Below are positions 34,136 through 43,256 of a stretch of DNA of 64,000 nucleotides, one piece after another (position 1 is the stretch's first letter; each line of letters begins with the position of its first letter). Position numbers and translations under genes: made by a program. Origin of the DNA: Collinsella aerofaciens. Lineage in GTDB: Bacteria > Actinomycetota > Coriobacteriia > Coriobacteriales > Coriobacteriaceae. Location of the stretch: positions 57,358-121,357 of the forward strand of contig NZ_JADMUF010000003.1 of NCBI RefSeq assembly GCF_015546965.1. The letters are read 5' to 3'. The notes below the pieces were generated by a model, which ran no database searches, was not told where the DNA came from, and was given only the letters and a program-made list of their open reading frames with translations.

Positions 34136-34687
34136 ATGGCCACCAACACTCAGGCTCGTACCATTTCTGCCAACGCCGCTTCCGACAAAGGCATCCTCGA
34201 TATCACCTCGCTCGTCCTGCTCGCCGTCCTCCTTGCCGCCGGCTTTATCCTCAACATGACCGTGGGCAACGCGCTTGCCGCGACGGGCATCAAGCCGCAG
34301 TTCATCATTGCCGCCTATGCCCTGGCCATCGCACTCACGCAGGCGAGCTTTGCCCAGGCAGCCATCTTTGGCATCCTGTCGGCAGCAGTCATCCAGATCA
34401 CCACGTCCATCCCCGGCCTCAACTTTGTGACCGAGCTTGCTGGCGCGCTGACGATGGCGGCGCTCGTCAAGTCCAACATCGGCGGCAACAAGGTCAACCC
34501 CTTCATCGCCGGCCTGCTCACCACCCTGGTCTCGGGTGCCCTCTTCGCCGTCCTGGGCACCGTCATCATGGGTACCGCGCTGCCCACCGCGCTCGCCAAG
34601 GTGCCCATCGTGCTCGGCACCGCCATCTTCAACGCCGTCGTGGTCCAGGCTCTCTTCTTCCCCCTGCGCAAGGTGCTCAACAATTAG
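34136..34687 (+). CDS. ECF transporter S protein, paralog of previous
   Basis: A 183-residue membrane protein similar across its length to the preceding S protein (LLAAGFILNMTVGNALA, then PQFIIAAYALAIALTQASF, ITTSIPGLNFVTELAGAL). AAGGAG precedes the ATG. Whether it binds tryptophan too or a related compound is unknown; two S proteins sharing one ATPase-T module is normal for ECF transporters. The 208-base gap before it holds repeat copy B. Confidence 0.8.
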   Translation: MATNTQARTISANAASDKGILDITSLVLLAVLLAAGFILNMTVGNALAATGIKPQFIIAAYALAIALTQASFAQAAIFGILSAAVIQITTSIPGLNFVTELAGALTMAALVKSNIGGNKVNPFIAGLLTTLVSGALFAVLGTVIMGTALPTALAKVPIVLGTAIFNAVVVQALFFPLRKVLNN

Positions 34688-34754
34688 CCTGATATGATGG
34701 ACGGGCCGCGCGTTAGCGGCCCCATCACCAAAGACTGTCCCAAACAGCTAGCAT

Positions 34755-34798
34755 TTGGGGACGTTCTTAAACGACTCGTCATTTAAGAACGTCCCCAA
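34755..34798. repeat. REP-like palindrome before ecfA
   Basis: A perfect 17-base inverted repeat TTGGGGACGTTCTTAAA / TTTAAGAACGTCCCCAA with a 10-base loop, ending 19 bases before the ATPase start. Its GGGGACGTTC core resembles REP/RAYT-type palindromes from memory; no transposase is nearby. Confidence 0.55.
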
Positions 34799-34816
34799 TG
34801 ACCATGAAAGGTATCC

Positions 34817-36568
34817 ATGAAAACGATCATCAACGTCGACGATGTCTCGTTCTCCTATGGTACGCAGACCGAGCAGGCGCTTAAGCACATCTCGCTCGGC
34901 GTGAACAAGGGAGACTTTATCGGCATCATCGGGCCTTCGGGCGCCGGCAAATCTACGCTTGCCGCCTGCCTATCGGGCGCCGTGCCCCACCACTACACCG
35001 GCACGTTCTTTGGCTCCGTCATGGTTGACGGCCACGACACCTGCGAGGTCTCGCTCACCGATGTGTCACAGATCGTCGGCAGCGTGTTGCAGGACATCGA
35101 CACGCAGATGGTCGCCTCGGTTGTCGAGGACGAGATGCTCTTTGGTCTGGAAAACTTTGGCGTCCCCCATGATCAGATTGAACAGCGCGTAAGCGAGACA
35201 CTCGAGACGGTCGGCATCAGCGACCTGCGCGACCGCGAGATCGCCACCCTCTCGGGCGGACAGAAGCAAAAGGTGGCCATCGCCGCCATCCTCGCCATGC
35301 GCCCCCGCGTACTGGTGCTCGACGAGCCCACCGCAGCACTCGACCCAGCCAGCTCCACGCTGGTCTTCGAGACCCTGCGTGAGGCAAACCGCGCACTCGG
35401 CATCACCATCGTCGTCGTTGAGCAAAAGGTCGCCCTGCTCTCGGAGTACTGCAACCGCGTGCTCGTGCTCAACCATGGCGAAATCGCGCTGCAGGGCGAG
35501 CCGCACGAGGTCTTTGCGCATACCGATGAGCTCCGCACCATCGGCGTCGACTGCCCCCGCGTCACACGCATCTTCAATAGTCTCGAGGCCGATGGCCTGG
35601 CAAACGGAACCCCTTGCTTGGATGTCGACGAAGCAGAGCGTCTGATTTCGGGCATCGTCGACCCCGCACGCGCTGCTAGCGACGCCCAAGCGCCCGCCGG
35701 CTCACCGCACGCACCGTCGCTGCGCCCGCACGCCAAGGACGCCGAGCCCGTGCTCACCTTCGATCACGTTGAGTTTGCCTACCCCAACGGCGGCGCTGCC
35801 GTCCACGACCTCAACCTGACCCTCTACCCCGGCGAGCTCGTGGGCATCGTCGGCCAAAACGGCGCCGGCAAGACTACGCTTACCAAACTGCTCACGGGCC
35901 TGCTTAAGCCTGCCTCGGGCAGCGTGCGCGTTACGGGCCTGGACACCGCCGCGGTCCCCACAAGTCGCATCGCCCGCGAGGTCGCAACGCTCTTCCAAAA
36001 CCCCGACCGCCAGATCTGCAAGGATACCGTGCTCGACGAGGTCGCTTTTGGACTGGAGCTTGCCGGCATCGACCGCGCCGAGGCCCTGCGTCGTGCTCAG
36101 CTCGTCATCGGCCGCTTTGGCCTGCCCGCCGACGAGGCGCCCTTCTCGCTTTCGCGCGGCCAGCGACAAATGGTGGCGCTCGCCTCCGTCGTGGTCGTAG
36201 AGCCCAAGATCGTAGTACTCGACGAACCCACGAGTGGCCTTGACTACCGCGAGTGCATGACCGTCATGGAAACGGTACGCACCATGGCCGAGCGCGGCTG
36301 CGCCGTAATCATGGTCTGCCACGATATGGAAGTCGTTTCCGACTTTGCCGAACGTATCGTTGTGATGGCCGACGGCCGTATCCTCGACCGCGGACGCACG
36401 CACGAGCTGTTCTCGAATATTGAGCTCATGCAGCGTGCCTACGTGGAGCCGCCCCAGGTCATTGAACTCTCGCGCCGCTTGGCATCCTCCGTCTCCCCCG
36501 CTTTTGCGCAGGTGAGCGAGGTCACCGATATCGTTCGCATTACCAAGGAGATGGTCCGCCGTGGTTAA
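34817..36568 (+). CDS. ECF transporter double ATPase (EcfA-EcfA' fusion)
   Basis: A 583-residue protein with two ABC ATPase domains. Domain 1: Walker A GPSGAGKST (39-47), signature LSGGQKQK, Walker B VLVLDEPTAALDP. After a linker of about 40 residues, domain 2: GQNGAGKTT, signature altered to LSRGQRQ, Walker B IVVLDEPTSGLD. The fused arrangement replaces separate EcfA1/EcfA2 subunits and powers the S proteins. The stop overlaps the start of the T component gene by eight bases. The degenerate second signature suggests asymmetric ATP sites. Confidence 0.92.
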   Translation: MKTIINVDDVSFSYGTQTEQALKHISLGVNKGDFIGIIGPSGAGKSTLAACLSGAVPHHYTGTFFGSVMVDGHDTCEVSLTDVSQIVGSVLQDIDTQMVASVVEDEMLFGLENFGVPHDQIEQRVSETLETVGISDLRDREIATLSGGQKQKVAIAAILAMRPRVLVLDEPTAALDPASSTLVFETLREANRALGITIVVVEQKVALLSEYCNRVLVLNHGEIALQGEPHEVFAHTDELRTIGVDCPRVTRIFNSLEADGLANGTPCLDVDEAERLISGIVDPARAASDAQAPAGSPHAPSLRPHAKDAEPVLTFDHVEFAYPNGGAAVHDLNLTLYPGELVGIVGQNGAGKTTLTKLLTGLLKPASGSVRVTGLDTAAVPTSRIAREVATLFQNPDRQICKDTVLDEVAFGLELAGIDRAEALRRAQLVIGRFGLPADEAPFSLSRGQRQMVALASVVVVEPKIVVLDEPTSGLDYRECMTVMETVRTMAERGCAVIMVCHDMEVVSDFAERIVVMADGRILDRGRTHELFSNIELMQRAYVEPPQVIELSRRLASSVSPAFAQVSEVTDIVRITKEMVRRG

Positions 36569-37307
36569 CGTCATCGACTATATGCCGGGCGATACGCTGC
36601 TGCATCGCCTGAACCCGGTCGTCAAACTGGGCCTTGCCGCCGCCATCATCATCGGCATCTTTTTGTCCGACACCTATGTTGCGCTGTTGGGCTTTTTGGC
36701 ACTCACCCTTGCGCTGGGCGCCTACGCTGGCGTCGTCGACCGCCTGTTCTCGTTGCTCAAGCTGCTGATTCCGCTCGCGCTCATCATGCTAGTGCTGCAG
36801 TTGGCATTTATGCGCGATGGCAATGTGGTGTGGGGTTTCGTTACCGATACCGGCCTCATCACCGGATCTAAGGCCTGCCTGCGCCTGCTGGGCGTAGCGT
36901 TGCCACTCATACTCATGCTCATGGTGACCAAGCTCAACGACCTTGCCAACGCCTGCGTCGAGGTACTGCACGTACCGTATCGCTACGCCTTCACCTTTAC
37001 CACGGCACTGCGTTTTGTGCCGGTGTTTGGCCAAGAGATGAATGCCATCATGGAGGCGCAGACCGCGCGCGGCGTCGAGTACGACACCAAGAATCCCATC
37101 AAGAAGCTCAAACTCATGCTGCCGCTGTGCGTGCCGCTGCTTATCTCGAGCGTGGGCAAGACCGACGCCACCGCGCTTGCCGCCGAGCAGCGCGGCTTCT
37201 ACCTGCGCACGCGTGCCAGCTCGTACAAGCGCTATCCCATCAAGGGTCTGGATATCGCCGTGCTCGCCATCAGCGCCGCCCTCATTGTCCTGGGATTCCT
37301 GTTCTAG
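36561..37307 (+). CDS. ECF transporter T component
   Basis: A 248-residue membrane coupling protein (EcfT/CbiQ type) with about five hydrophobic segments. The two coupling-helix motifs that contact the ATPases are visible as AQTARGVEYD and AAEQRGFYLR. It begins with GTG overlapping the ATPase gene. With the ATPase it forms the energising module for the two S proteins upstream, giving an operon of leader, S, S, A, T. Confidence 0.92.
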   Translation: MVNVIDYMPGDTLLHRLNPVVKLGLAAAIIIGIFLSDTYVALLGFLALTLALGAYAGVVDRLFSLLKLLIPLALIMLVLQLAFMRDGNVVWGFVTDTGLITGSKACLRLLGVALPLILMLMVTKLNDLANACVEVLHVPYRYAFTFTTALRFVPVFGQEMNAIMEAQTARGVEYDTKNPIKKLKLMLPLCVPLLISSVGKTDATALAAEQRGFYLRTRASSYKRYPIKGLDIAVLAISAALIVLGFLF

Positions 37308-37335
37308 CTCATCGCCAGCACCAACCGCCTAACGC

Positions 37336-37374
37336 AAAAGGCCTCGGCTCGCACCAAACGAGCCGAGGCCTTTA
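37336..37374 (+). terminator. Terminator after ECF operon
   Basis: A perfect stem AAAGGCCTCGGCTCG / CGAGCCGAGGCCTTT with a seven-base loop. Confidence 0.9.
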
Positions 37375-37432
37375 CTGTTTCCCCAGATAAAACCTACCAA
37401 AATAAACCTGTCCCTTTTTGGTAGGTAGGGGG

Positions 37433-38179
37433 CTAGAGGCGGTAAGAGGCGCCGCTGCGAATGATGGATTCACGCACCAGGACGTCCATGGCGTCGAGGG
37501 TAATCTCGGGCATCTCGCGGTACTTCTGCAGCACCGAGAGCTCCGTGCAGGCCAGGATGACGCGGTCGCAGCCGCTACGGGCGAACTCCCACATCACGCG
37601 GTCGAACTTGTCCATATCGGGCTCGCGTCCGGCCTTCACGTCGTCGTAGATAAGCGACATCACGTCGGCCTGACGCTTCTCGCTGGGGTAGACGACCTCG
37701 ACGCCCGCAGCCTCGCATTCGCGCCCATAGACGCCCGCGCCCACAGTTCCGTCGGTGCCCATGATGCCGATCTTGCGCACCGGCTCTGCCGGAATGCTCA
37801 GGTTGGGATCGAACTCGCACTCCCCCATCACCGCACCGGCCAGAGCATAGCGCACCGACTCGCGCGGCATGTGGATAATCGGCACCTTCGTAAACGACTG
37901 GATCTGGTCGTAGAAGTAGTGTGACGTATTGCAGGGAATGGCAATGTGCGCACAGCCCAGCGACTCGAGCGCCTGGGCGCACTCCTTCATGGTCGCCAGC
38001 AGCTCGGCATGCTCACCGGTCTTGATGGCCAGCGTGCGGTCGGGCATGGTCGACTTGGAAAGCACCACCATGTCGATATGCTCCTGGTCGCACGTAGCCG
38101 CCGTATGGCGCACCACCTGGTCGTAGTAATACGACGTGGCCTCGGCGCCCATGCCGCCGATAACTCCCAGCTTTTCCAT
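37433..38179 (-). CDS. Aspartate/glutamate racemase family protein
   Basis: A 248-residue cofactor-independent racemase. LGVIGGMGAEATSYYYDQVV opens it, and the two catalytic cysteines are in IPCNTSHYFYD and ILACTELSV. AAGGAGG precedes the ATG at 38179. It is 84 bases downstream of an ATP-grasp ligase on the same strand. An aspartate racemase beside such a ligase fits supply of D-aspartate for the peptidoglycan cross-bridge; glutamate racemization is the alternative. Confidence 0.9.
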   Translation of the reverse strand: MEKLGVIGGMGAEATSYYYDQVVRHTAATCDQEHIDMVVLSKSTMPDRTLAIKTGEHAELLATMKECAQALESLGCAHIAIPCNTSHYFYDQIQSFTKVPIIHMPRESVRYALAGAVMGECEFDPNLSIPAEPVRKIGIMGTDGTVGAGVYGRECEAAGVEVVYPSEKRQADVMSLIYDDVKAGREPDMDKFDRVMWEFARSGCDRVILACTELSVLQKYREMPEITLDAMDVLVRESIIRSGASYRL

Positions 38180-38263
38180 CGCCGCCTCCTTGGTGACGCT
38201 TGCGCAATTGCGCGTATCATACCCGCGCCCGCCCGATGTAAACCGGACGGGCGCCTCACTCAT

Positions 38264-39520
38264 CTACTTGTAATACGTCTTGAACAGCTTAAAGTGACGC
38301 AGTTTGGTGTGCCACATGCGCAGCCAGCGGTTAAAGACAAAATCGCCCTTCATAAACGAAGGGTCGGCGCCCTTGCCTTCCCTTTCTAGGCGATGCACCT
38401 TAGCGCGCAGCTCGGGATCCTTGACATACTTGTCGACGACACCCATGGGAACGACCATCCACAGCGCCTCGTCCTGCGCCGTCACAAACTCCGGCTCAAA
38501 CGGGCGGTTGAACACATACTCGTCTACCACGTACTTGGCAACGTTAAAGCCGCTGTTGGTGACATAGTAGTTGCTGCGGCCCTGGCGGGTATTGAAGTCG
38601 AAGAACTTAAACGAGCCATCGCGCTCGTCATACTTCACGTCAAAGTTGGAATAGCCCACAAAGTGAAGGTCCTCGAGCAGCTTGCGCACGCCACCCATAA
38701 GCTCGTCATTGGGCTCGGTGATGATACAGGCATGGTTGCCAACGCCATGGGGCTGATGCTCCTCGAGCAGCACGTGGCCCAGGCACATCATGCGTACCTT
38801 ACCGTTGCGATCGGAATAGCTGGTGAGCACACGCATGTACTCGTCGTTGCCGGGCACGCGGTCCTGCAAGATCAGGTCGTCGGTGTAGCCGCTGGCATAG
38901 GAGTCACGGATAACCTGCTCCAGCTCGGCGCGATCGGCAATCTCATAAGCCTTCTTCTGGCCCTCGAACTCATGCTGCCACCACATGATGCCGTCGGACG
39001 GCTTCAGGATCATCGGGAACGGGAAGTCGATCTGGTCGAGCACTTCGGCCGGCGCCTCGCCTTGCGCATTGAGCATCTGCGCAGTAAAGGTAAAGGTGTG
39101 CGGATACGGCACGCCGTGCTTCTCGCACAGCTCGTAGAAGATCTCCTTCTTCTGGCACTGCTCGAGCATGCTGTAGGGTGCATAGGGCGCAACGATGTTA
39201 TCCGCCAGCTCATCGGCATCCTTTGCCTGGGCCACCAGGGCAACATAGTTATCGCCGCAGCCCATCAGGACGATCGTCTTATCGGCATGAGCCTGGGCAA
39301 TGCCGTTGACGGTCTCGAGCATCACGGGCATGGTATCGATGTCGACATTGGGCGTGTAGTCGATAATCTGGCTTCGATACGCAGGGCCCGTCTGGTACTT
39401 GCCAAAGACCAGACTCTTGACCTGATACTCTTCATAGAAGGCGCGCGCCACCGAATAGGCGTTGATGTCGCCACCGAGCAGCACGGGAATGAACTCGCGC
39501 TCTGTAAATTGCAATGCCAT
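38264..39520 (-). CDS. ATP-grasp ligase, probable D-aspartate ligase
   Basis: A 418-residue carboxylate-amine ligase with ATP-grasp features: FPMILKPSDGIMWW as the lysine-bearing ATP loop, DLILQDRVPGNDEYMRV, and the metal-binding YSNFDVKYDE and FFDFNTRQGRSNYY. Length and the adjacent racemase match the enterococcal D-Asp ligase (Aslfm) arrangement, in which D-Asp is attached to the peptidoglycan stem peptide. Substrate assignment is inference from context. AGGAAG precedes the ATG. Confidence 0.75.
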   Translation of the reverse strand: MALQFTEREFIPVLLGGDINAYSVARAFYEEYQVKSLVFGKYQTGPAYRSQIIDYTPNVDIDTMPVMLETVNGIAQAHADKTIVLMGCGDNYVALVAQAKDADELADNIVAPYAPYSMLEQCQKKEIFYELCEKHGVPYPHTFTFTAQMLNAQGEAPAEVLDQIDFPFPMILKPSDGIMWWQHEFEGQKKAYEIADRAELEQVIRDSYASGYTDDLILQDRVPGNDEYMRVLTSYSDRNGKVRMMCLGHVLLEEHQPHGVGNHACIITEPNDELMGGVRKLLEDLHFVGYSNFDVKYDERDGSFKFFDFNTRQGRSNYYVTNSGFNVAKYVVDEYVFNRPFEPEFVTAQDEALWMVVPMGVVDKYVKDPELRAKVHRLEREGKGADPSFMKGDFVFNRWLRMWHTKLRHFKLFKTYYK

Positions 39521-39744
39521 GGAAACTTCCTATCATGAACTGCCCGCACAACGGGCGGTCTTAGTGCAACCGATTTATTCTAGCGTGCCAAACCGCCAGC
39601 ACCCAAAGTTCCACCGTATCTATGGCAATCGGAGGATCAAACTCGAGCAAAGACGGCGCTCACCGCTGTACGACAACGGGCAATGAACCTACCGTTGTTG
39701 TAGGATTCAACATATTGTCAATCTCATAAGCGAAAGGCGCACGC

Positions 39745-40377
39745 GTGCCCCAAGAACATCTGACCGACAACCCCATCCTTGACGCTGCAAAACGCGAGCT
39801 AGCGGAACGTTCTCAAACGGCCACTCCCCTACGCACCGCCAGCAACGCCTACGAAGGACCCGCCCGCATCGTTTCGATTAACACGTCGGCGCACAAAGGC
39901 ACACGCAAGTCACCCGTCTCCGATGGGCACGACACCGTCATTGAGCAGTTTGGCCTCGCTTCCGATGCACACGCCGGGCACTGGCACCGCCAAGTCTCGT
40001 TTTTGGCCGCAGAATCAATCCAGACGGCGCAGCATCGCGGACTCGATGTACACGAAGGCGACTTTGGGGAGAACTTCACCACACAAGGTATTAACCTGCT
40101 TTCGCTCCCCCTGGGCACACAGCTCAAGATCGGCAACGACGTTCTGGTCGAGATCAGCCAGATCGGCAAGGTCTGCCACACCCGCTGTGCCATCTACTAT
40201 CTCGCCGGCGACTGCATCTTTCCCCACGAAGGCATTTTCGGCGTGGTGCTACAAGGCGGAGAGGTTCACACCGGCGACGATATCCAGGTAGTCAAACTCG
40301 GCGACGGCACCTGTTCGTTCACCCCTGCCGAAGCCCTCGAAGAGATTGAGCAGGCTCGTCAGGAGGGCGCGCTGTAG
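39745..40377 (+). CDS. MOSC domain protein
   Basis: A 210-residue protein with the MOSC beta-barrel: VSINTSAHKGTRKSPV, FGLASDAHAGHWHRQVSF, GDFGENFTTQGINL and the conserved cysteine in GKVCHTRC. MOSC proteins bind molybdenum cofactor or sulfur/metal-cofactor groups. GTG start at 39745 with GAAAGG upstream. No molybdopterin genes are in the window, so its job is open. Confidence 0.85.
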   Translation: MPQEHLTDNPILDAAKRELAERSQTATPLRTASNAYEGPARIVSINTSAHKGTRKSPVSDGHDTVIEQFGLASDAHAGHWHRQVSFLAAESIQTAQHRGLDVHEGDFGENFTTQGINLLSLPLGTQLKIGNDVLVEISQIGKVCHTRCAIYYLAGDCIFPHEGIFGVVLQGGEVHTGDDIQVVKLGDGTCSFTPAEALEEIEQARQEGAL

Positions 40378-40429
40378 CTGTAAAACCCCACGTTGAGATA
40401 GCTTTTACAGCCCTAAACTCCTCTCAAAC

Positions 40430-40600
40430 AGGCCCCCGTAACGTTAAAGTTGAACTCTATGGTTTCTCAACAATTCATCATAACTGCAGGTCAAAGCCAA
40501 AGCCTCAAGTTCAACTTGACCCTTTGGAACCTTTAAGGTTCAAGTTGAGGTCGAAAGCAGTAGTAGAATACCGTTCGAACCATAACCTACGATTGATTGC
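40430..40600. promoter_or_regulatory. Repeated AAGTTGAA motifs upstream of secreted protein
   Basis: The motif AAGTTGAA or its reverse TTCAACTT, with close variants, recurs at about 40448, 40510 and 40545; the last two form an inverted pair around CCTTTGGAACCTTTAAGG. Such clustering before the 40612 gene suggests operator sites, but no regulator is known. Confidence 0.35.
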
Positions 40601-40611
40601 AGAGGGATTGG

Positions 40612-41745
40612 ATGCAGCATTCGAATCATCGCGTCGCAGCGCTCATCGCGTCGCAGCCGGCTCGTATCATCACGAGCGCCGCACTCGCTGTCGCACTGAC
40701 TGCCACGCCGATGCTCTCCCCCGTTGCGGCATATGCCGCCTCGCAGGCAACGCAGGATCAGCTTTCCGCCGCGCAGCAAAAAATCGAAGCTGCCACAAGC
40801 GCCTACAACGATGCCCGCACCAAACTCGACGACCTGCAAAAGCAGATCGACTCCAATGAGGCGAGCATCGAGGAAATCGAGGCCAAGCTTCCCGAGCAGC
40901 AGGCCAAGGCAAGCTCCGCCATGCGCGATCTGTACAAGTACCAGAAGGGCACCAATCCCATCGTGAGCTTCCTGGTCAACGCGCAGAGCTTGGGTGAGTT
41001 CATCACCACCTGCAAATACACCAACCAGATCACGAGCTCGAGCGTCGACGAGATCGAAGCGCTCAACAGCATGCAAACCGAACTCGAGCAGAACAAGGCC
41101 GAGCTTCAGCAGGCCAAGTCCCAGCTTGAGGCAGAGCAGAAAAACGCCGAGGATGCGCTGGCGCAGGCCCAGCAGCTCCGCAGCGAAGCGCAGGCAAAAG
41201 CCGAGCAGGAAAATGCAGCCGAGCTCGCCAAGCTCGAGGCCGATAAGGCCGCTGCCGCCGAGAAGCTCTCGGGCGAGGGCGTAAGCGGCAGCAATTCCAG
41301 CAGCCAGGCCACCAACACCAACACCACCATCGACACCACGGTGAACAACGCCAATACCGGTAATTCCGATTACGATTCGTTCATTAATGAGTGGACGAGC
41401 CGCATCGATAATTATCTTGCCGGGTCCCCCATGGCAGGCCAGGGCTATAACTTTGCCGTCGCCGCTTGGAATACCGGTGTCGACCCCCGTTGGTCCCCCG
41501 CCATCGCCTGCATCGAGAGCACCAAGGGCACTTATTGCGCCAATTCCTACAACGCCTGGGGCTGGAGCGCTCGTGGCGGCGGTTGGCGCAGCTTTGGCAG
41601 CTGGAGCGAGGGCATCTCCGCTCATGTTGCCTACCTGGGCGCCAACTACGGCTCCACCCTTACCCCGGCAGCGGCCAAAAAGTACTGCCCGCCCACGTGG
41701 CAGGACTGGTACAACAAGGTCGCCGCTCAGATGAATCGCATCTAA
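40612..41745 (+). CDS. Secreted coiled-coil protein with lysozyme-like domain
   Basis: A 377-residue exported protein. A signal peptide (about 1-43, ending AAYAAS) is followed by a long coiled coil (about 45-215, rich in Gln/Glu/Ala) like the PcsB/CwlO N-terminal region, a Ser/Asn/Thr linker, and a C-terminal domain with IACIESTKG, NAWGW and a final WQDWYNKVAAQM, which looks like a transglycosylase/glucosaminidase fold with the Glu as catalytic residue. Start chosen at 40612, after AGAGGGA. Probably cleaves or remodels peptidoglycan. Confidence 0.85.
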   Translation: MQHSNHRVAALIASQPARIITSAALAVALTATPMLSPVAAYAASQATQDQLSAAQQKIEAATSAYNDARTKLDDLQKQIDSNEASIEEIEAKLPEQQAKASSAMRDLYKYQKGTNPIVSFLVNAQSLGEFITTCKYTNQITSSSVDEIEALNSMQTELEQNKAELQQAKSQLEAEQKNAEDALAQAQQLRSEAQAKAEQENAAELAKLEADKAAAAEKLSGEGVSGSNSSSQATNTNTTIDTTVNNANTGNSDYDSFINEWTSRIDNYLAGSPMAGQGYNFAVAAWNTGVDPRWSPAIACIESTKGTYCANSYNAWGWSARGGGWRSFGSWSEGISAHVAYLGANYGSTLTPAAAKKYCPPTWQDWYNKVAAQMNRI

Positions 41746-41755
41746 GCGCAACTGT

Positions 41756-41779
41756 AAAGGGCCCCGACGGGCCCTTTTC
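41756..41779. terminator. Bidirectional terminator
   Basis: AAAGGGCCC and GGGCCCTTT with a four-base loop and flanking T-run, between convergent stop codons. Confidence 0.9.
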
Positions 41780-41781
41780 TT

Positions 41782-43161
41782 TTAGGCAGTGGAGGTGTCA
41801 ACGACACCGGTCGCATTGGCAACCGCAACTATGACGATCATGCATAGGAGCAGCACGCCCAATGCCTTGAGCCAGAGCTTCGCGAGCTTCTTGCCGCGAT
41901 AGCTGTCAAGCAGCGTGAATCGCCGACGAAGGCGGCGCTTGTCGAGCAGCGCAAAATGCATAAGCACCATAAGGCCATCGACAAAGAAAAAGTACTCGAT
42001 TATAAGAAGCCAGGTCGGATAGCTTTGGTTTGCTCCGGTGGGGTGAAAGACGGCAAAGTGGCTTCCGGCAAAGAATACAAGCAGCGAGAGGCAGACAAGC
42101 GTATTCCAAATGCGCCCCAGAGGCTCCGGAGTGCGAGAAAGCAGACCGAGTGCGGCGGAGGCGGCAGGCTTAGGAAGCCCTGCGGAGCCCTGGGGCCCTT
42201 GGGGCGTTAATACCGTCTCTGAGGCCGGGGTGCAGAGAGGCGCAGGCGCAGGAGGCCGCACAGGGCAACTCAGGTCATATGCCGCGCGCGTCGCCCGTCC
42301 CAACGCCCCCGCGCTCGCAAAACGCTTGGCCGGGTCGAGCGCCATCGCCATGCAAATGACATCGGCCAGTGGAGCGGGAACGCCGCGCATCTCGCATTGT
42401 TCGCGCATGTCGAGCCCCGGTTTTGGATCGAGCCCCGTCAAGCAGAAGAACAGCAGGGCGCCCAGCGCGTACACATCGCTTCGCACGCTCGTCTGCCCAA
42501 ACCCATACTGCTCGGGTGGCGCGTAGGGCCGTGTGCCAAACTTGACGGTATCGGCATCGGCGCCTTCGCGCCAAGCGCGCGCGATTCCCAGGTCAATAAT
42601 CACCAGCGACGAGAAGGTCATGCCGGCATCGGCGGCATATCTCACGCCCGACACGATGATGTTCGAAGGTTTAAGGTCGCGATGGATAATCGGAGCCGGC
42701 GCTTTCCCCACCTCGCCAAATCCAGCATGGAGCTCTGCCACCGCATCACACAGGGCCGGAAACAACCCGCGCGCATAATCGGGGGTCGCACCCAAACGTC
42801 CCACCAAGGCCTCGAGCGTCTCGCCTTCAATGTATTCCATCACCACGTTGAGCTCGTCGCCCGCACGGCGGCAATCGACAATCCGGGGCAGGTGCTCAAA
42901 ACGCCGTCCGGCACGCTGGGCCGCAAACAGGCGCTCATATGCTCCGCCAATCTGGGCCGAAGCATCGATGCGTTTGCGGACAAAGGGGCCGAGCGACCCT
43001 CCACCAGAACCCTCAAAGCACACGAGTTCGGTTGTCTCAACGTCCGAGCGCTTTAGCACGCGTTCCACGCGATAGCTGTCATCGCGGTCAAACGACGCCA
43101 GGTGCTCGGCGAGCGCGGCAGTCAGCTCATCATCGGAATATGTTGGGTTCTGAGTATCCAT
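41782..43161 (-). CDS. Membrane-associated Ser/Thr protein kinase
   Basis: A eukaryotic-type kinase of about 459 residues. Kinase motifs: IIHRDLKPSNIIV catalytic loop, VIIDLGIARAW (DLG in place of DFG), GTRPYAPPEQYG activation segment and SDVYALGALLF. A Pro-rich linker leads to three C-terminal membrane helices (near LVCLSLLVFFAG, IIEYFFFVDGLMVLMHF and GVLLLCMIVIVAV). The glycine-rich loop is atypical (EGSGGGSLG). The start is uncertain among ATGs at 43161, 43170 and 43173. A small regulator gene precedes it by 96 bases on the same strand. Confidence 0.88.
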   Translation of the reverse strand: MDTQNPTYSDDELTAALAEHLASFDRDDSYRVERVLKRSDVETTELVCFEGSGGGSLGPFVRKRIDASAQIGGAYERLFAAQRAGRRFEHLPRIVDCRRAGDELNVVMEYIEGETLEALVGRLGATPDYARGLFPALCDAVAELHAGFGEVGKAPAPIIHRDLKPSNIIVSGVRYAADAGMTFSSLVIIDLGIARAWREGADADTVKFGTRPYAPPEQYGFGQTSVRSDVYALGALLFFCLTGLDPKPGLDMREQCEMRGVPAPLADVICMAMALDPAKRFASAGALGRATRAAYDLSCPVRPPAPAPLCTPASETVLTPQGPQGSAGLPKPAASAALGLLSRTPEPLGRIWNTLVCLSLLVFFAGSHFAVFHPTGANQSYPTWLLIIEYFFFVDGLMVLMHFALLDKRRLRRRFTLLDSYRGKKLAKLWLKALGVLLLCMIVIVAVANATGVVDTSTA

Positions 43162-43256
43162 AGCGTCCATCATAGCGCAGGGCACAGACGCCCTGTAGCA
43201 CCCGTGCCCTGCACGTTCGAAATATAGCGGACGGCCCTGCCACCAACAGTCAGCCG

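Noticed and set aside
34136-34687. Reading the second ECF S gene as the recent tandem copy of the first
   Set aside because: They are clearly paralogs but diverged throughout, unlike the arcA pair; this is an old duplication.
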